From assembly GCA_964640935.1 (NCBI GenBank), contig CAZXIY010000059.1, forward strand, positions 1-7,192: DNA of 7,192 bases, in the 5' to 3' direction. The position numbers were made by a program, and so were the translations under genes. The stretch comes from CAZXIY01 sp964640935. Its GTDB lineage: Archaea; Thermoplasmatota; Thermoplasmata; Methanomassiliicoccales; Methanomethylophilaceae. Of the stretch, positions 5,492-7,192 are shown piece by piece (position 1 is the first letter of the stretch; each line of letters starts with the position of its first letter). Below the pieces are notes generated by a model. The model made no database searches. It was not told where the DNA came from and worked only from the letters and a program-made list of their open reading frames with translations.

Positions 5492-6550
5492 ATGTGGAAG
5501 ATTGGCGATCTCGATATCGACGGACGCGTTGTCCTGGGGCCGATGTCCGGCGTGACGTCGAGCGGATACAGAGAGTTCATGAAACCGTTCGGTTCCGCCG
5601 TGTCCGTCAGCGAGATGGTTTCCGATGTCGGCATAATACACAGCATCGAAAAGACGATGATGTATGTCGATTTCGACCGCAATTACCCCACGGGATTGCA
5701 GCTGTTCGGAAGCGATCCTGAAATAGTCGCGAAAGCGGCCGCGGAAGCTATCCGCAGGAACCCGAACATAGATTTCTTCGACATAAATATGGGATGTCCT
5801 GCCAAGAAGGTCATACGCAACGGGTCCGGTTCCGCTATGATGAAGGATCCCGTAAGATGCGGGGATATGGTCCGTTCCGTGAAAGCCGCGGTCGATGTGC
5901 CCGTGACCGCAAAGATACGCCTCGGACAGGATGGGAAGAAGATCAATTTCAGGCAGGTAATCGACGAACTGACGAGTGCGGGTGCGGACGCGATCGCGTT
6001 GCATGTGAGGACCGTGGAGGAACGTTATTCCGGTTCGCCGCATTACGATCTTGTAGAAGGCCTGCAGTCCGAGATGTCCGTGCCCCTGGTGATATCAGGG
6101 AACATATACTCGCTGGAGGATGCGATCGAGGCCGTAAGGATAACCGGAGCGTCGGCGGTCATGGTCGCACGCGGCGGCGTGGGGAACCCCTTCCTTCTTA
6201 CACAGATAGACCATTATTTCCGCACAGGGGAAAAACTACCGAATCCGAACGTTTCGCAGCAGATGGATTGGTGCATATCGCTGGCGGATGTGCTGATCCG
6301 GGAGAAAGGAGAGGAGACCGCGATAAGAAGGATGCGCAGTTTCGCCCCGAGGTTCGTTGCCGGCTACCACAGATGCAGAGGATATCGCAGAAGACTCGCC
6401 ACAGAGACGGTGGACCGCGAAAGCCTGGTCCGTCTTCTTACGGAGATAAGGGAGAAGATGGGGGGCGAGGTCATACGCACAGAGGGATTGTGCGGAAGAC
6501 CCGGTATCCGCGAAAGCCCGCTTGATGACGACGATATGCCGGACGAATGA
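5492..6550 (+). CDS. dus: tRNA-dihydrouridine synthase (DusB-like)
   Basis: A 352-residue FMN-dependent enzyme that reduces uridines in the tRNA D-loop or variable region with NADPH. The TIM-barrel Dus signatures occur in order: GPMSGVT (16-22), NMGCPAKKV (99-107) with the catalytic Cys102, TAKIRLG (139-145), HVRTVEERYSG (171-181, family HGRTREQxYxG), ISGNI (201-205) and the FMN-phosphate loop ARGGVGNP (226-233). A helical C-terminal domain (about 245-330) matches the Dus fold. The last 12 residues form an acidic tail (LDDDDMPDE). ATG 5492 is the only candidate start in frame. No clear Shine-Dalgarno sits at normal spacing: GGAG at 5471 is 17 nt away, and GATAAATG around 5466 could be a weak TATA box for a leaderless message. 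Which tRNA position it modifies cannot be read from the sequence. Confidence 0.93.
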   Translation: MWKIGDLDIDGRVVLGPMSGVTSSGYREFMKPFGSAVSVSEMVSDVGIIHSIEKTMMYVDFDRNYPTGLQLFGSDPEIVAKAAAEAIRRNPNIDFFDINMGCPAKKVIRNGSGSAMMKDPVRCGDMVRSVKAAVDVPVTAKIRLGQDGKKINFRQVIDELTSAGADAIALHVRTVEERYSGSPHYDLVEGLQSEMSVPLVISGNIYSLEDAIEAVRITGASAVMVARGGVGNPFLLTQIDHYFRTGEKLPNPNVSQQMDWCISLADVLIREKGEETAIRRMRSFAPRFVAGYHRCRGYRRRLATETVDRESLVRLLTEIREKMGGEVIRTEGLCGRPGIRESPLDDDDMPDE

Positions 6551-6577
6551 TCGTTCAGTTACGACTGATATTCATTC
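6545..6577. terminator. Shared hairpin between convergent genes, stop codons in its arms
   Basis: The outer arms GAATGA (6545-6550) and TCATTC (6572-6577) pair perfectly; each contains the Glu codon and TGA stop of one of the two convergent genes. The inner stem TCAGT/ACTGA (6555-6559 / 6564-6568) is capped by TACG, a UNCG-type tetraloop. A short T-rich stretch follows on the plus strand. It probably works as a bidirectional terminator or 3'-end stabiliser. Confidence 0.4.
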
Positions 6578-7126
6578 TTTTGAGAAGACCATGCCATACA
6601 GGTCGTTCGAGAGACGGAATTTCTCCAGGGTATCGAAGCCGTGTCTTGCGGCGATCTTCTCGACAAAGTCCTCTGATATCCTTATCGATGCCGGCGGACC
6701 GCGTTCTTTGGTCCCTTCGGGATAGAACTCGATGATCAGGAGTCTGCCGCCCTTTTTCAAGAGTCTTCTGACCTCAGACATCATTGTTTCCTTATCATCG
6801 ATATCGTGCAGTACGGTCACCATCAGGGCGATGTCGCATTCGCCGTCATCAATAGGAAGTCTTTCGGATGTGACCTTCCGCGTCACGATGTTGTCGATAC
6901 CGAGTTTCTTCTTCTTGGATTCTATGAAATCCAGCATCTCGTCCAGGACATCCAGTGCGTACACGGGACCCTTCGAGATCTTTGCTGCCGGGAAGGTGAA
7001 TGCTCCGGTGCCGGCCCCGATACCGCAGACGATCGAATTGTCATTTATTCCTGCGCGTTTCAGAGATCCGTTCGGATCGAGTTCGCGCTGTCTTTCGGGA
7101 TTCTCCAGCCCTTCGATCGATATCAT
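6572..7126 (-). CDS. Class I SAM-dependent methyltransferase (UbiE/Methyltransf_11-like)
   Basis: A 184-residue Rossmann-fold methyltransferase. It has motif I VCGIGAGTGAF (33-43), the acidic residue after strand 2 in YALDVLDEML (56-65), motif IV region CDIALMVTVLHDID (97-110) and the post-motif segment LLKKGGRLLIIEFYP. The start ENPERQRELDP resembles the (D/N)NPERRxxLxP opening of a small methyltransferase family common in archaea and clostridia. Its substrate is unknown; small molecule, arsenite or cofactor are all possible. ATG 7126 is chosen, but the frame is open upstream: a TTG at 7171 would add 15 residues, and the frame remains open to the window edge. An AT-rich TTTATTTCATAT near 7180-7191 would suit a start near 7160, which favours ATG 7126. 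The gene converges on the dihydrouridine synthase gene, with 21 nt between stop codons. Confidence 0.85.
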   Translation of the reverse strand: MISIEGLENPERQRELDPNGSLKRAGINDNSIVCGIGAGTGAFTFPAAKISKGPVYALDVLDEMLDFIESKKKKLGIDNIVTRKVTSERLPIDDGECDIALMVTVLHDIDDKETMMSEVRRLLKKGGRLLIIEFYPEGTKERGPPASIRISEDFVEKIAARHGFDTLEKFRLSNDLYGMVFSKE

Positions 7127-7192
7127 GAACGATAGAACGGAACGCAGGTATTCTAGGGTATCGAACGGCAAAGGGGAGGATATGAAATAAAT

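Noticed and set aside
5210..6043. 277-codon minus-strand frame across the dihydrouridine synthase gene
   Set aside because: Most of it is antisense to dus and resembles no family. Only the last 26 or so residues (LTLYAQW region), outside dus, were kept as part of the possible remnant.

Overview
The window reads as archaeal, and most likely comes from a methylotrophic methanogen of the Methanomassiliicoccales (Thermoplasmatota). Four things suggest this: a corrinoid protein plus MtmB-type methyltransferase pair, AT-rich TATA boxes about 27 bp upstream of several start codons, a GGTGA/GGAG Shine-Dalgarno pattern on other genes, and a zinc-ribbon TM2 protein of a kind common there. The placement is inference; there is no rRNA or other marker gene.

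Layout. Bases 1-1296 (minus strand) hold a corrinoid protein gene followed by the first 216 codons of an MtmB-family methyltransferase that runs off the left edge. The methyltransferase starts at a GTG overlapping the end of the corrinoid gene. It has leucine (CTC) exactly where monomethylamine methyltransferase carries pyrrolysine (residue 202, in-frame TAG). Upstream lies an AT-rich leader with two 12-bp palindromes, one of them a TATA box, and a possible hairpin. Bases 1581-2543 encode an asparagine-synthase-type PP-loop protein with a RelB/DinJ-like ribbon-helix-helix tail; an inverted repeat spans its TATA box. Bases 2590-2961 encode a zinc-ribbon/TM2 membrane protein and 3026-4909 a CPA2-type cation/proton antiporter, all on the minus strand. 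Bases 4934-5491 are mostly non-coding, except for a promoter-preceded signal-peptide ORF (5370 leftwards) that looks frameshifted. Bases 5492-6550 (plus) encode a tRNA-dihydrouridine synthase, which converges on a minus-strand SAM methyltransferase (6572-7126, possibly longer). The two stop codons sit in the arms of a shared hairpin.

How the genes fit together. The corrinoid protein and the MtmB homologue should form one methyl-transfer unit: the methyltransferase moves a methyl group from a substrate to the cobalt of the corrinoid protein, and a second enzyme outside the window passes it to coenzyme M. The other genes are housekeeping or of unknown role and show no obvious pathway link. The strongest candidate for something undescribed is the pyrrolysine-free MtmB homologue with its dedicated corrinoid partner; the PP-loop/RHH fusion is second.
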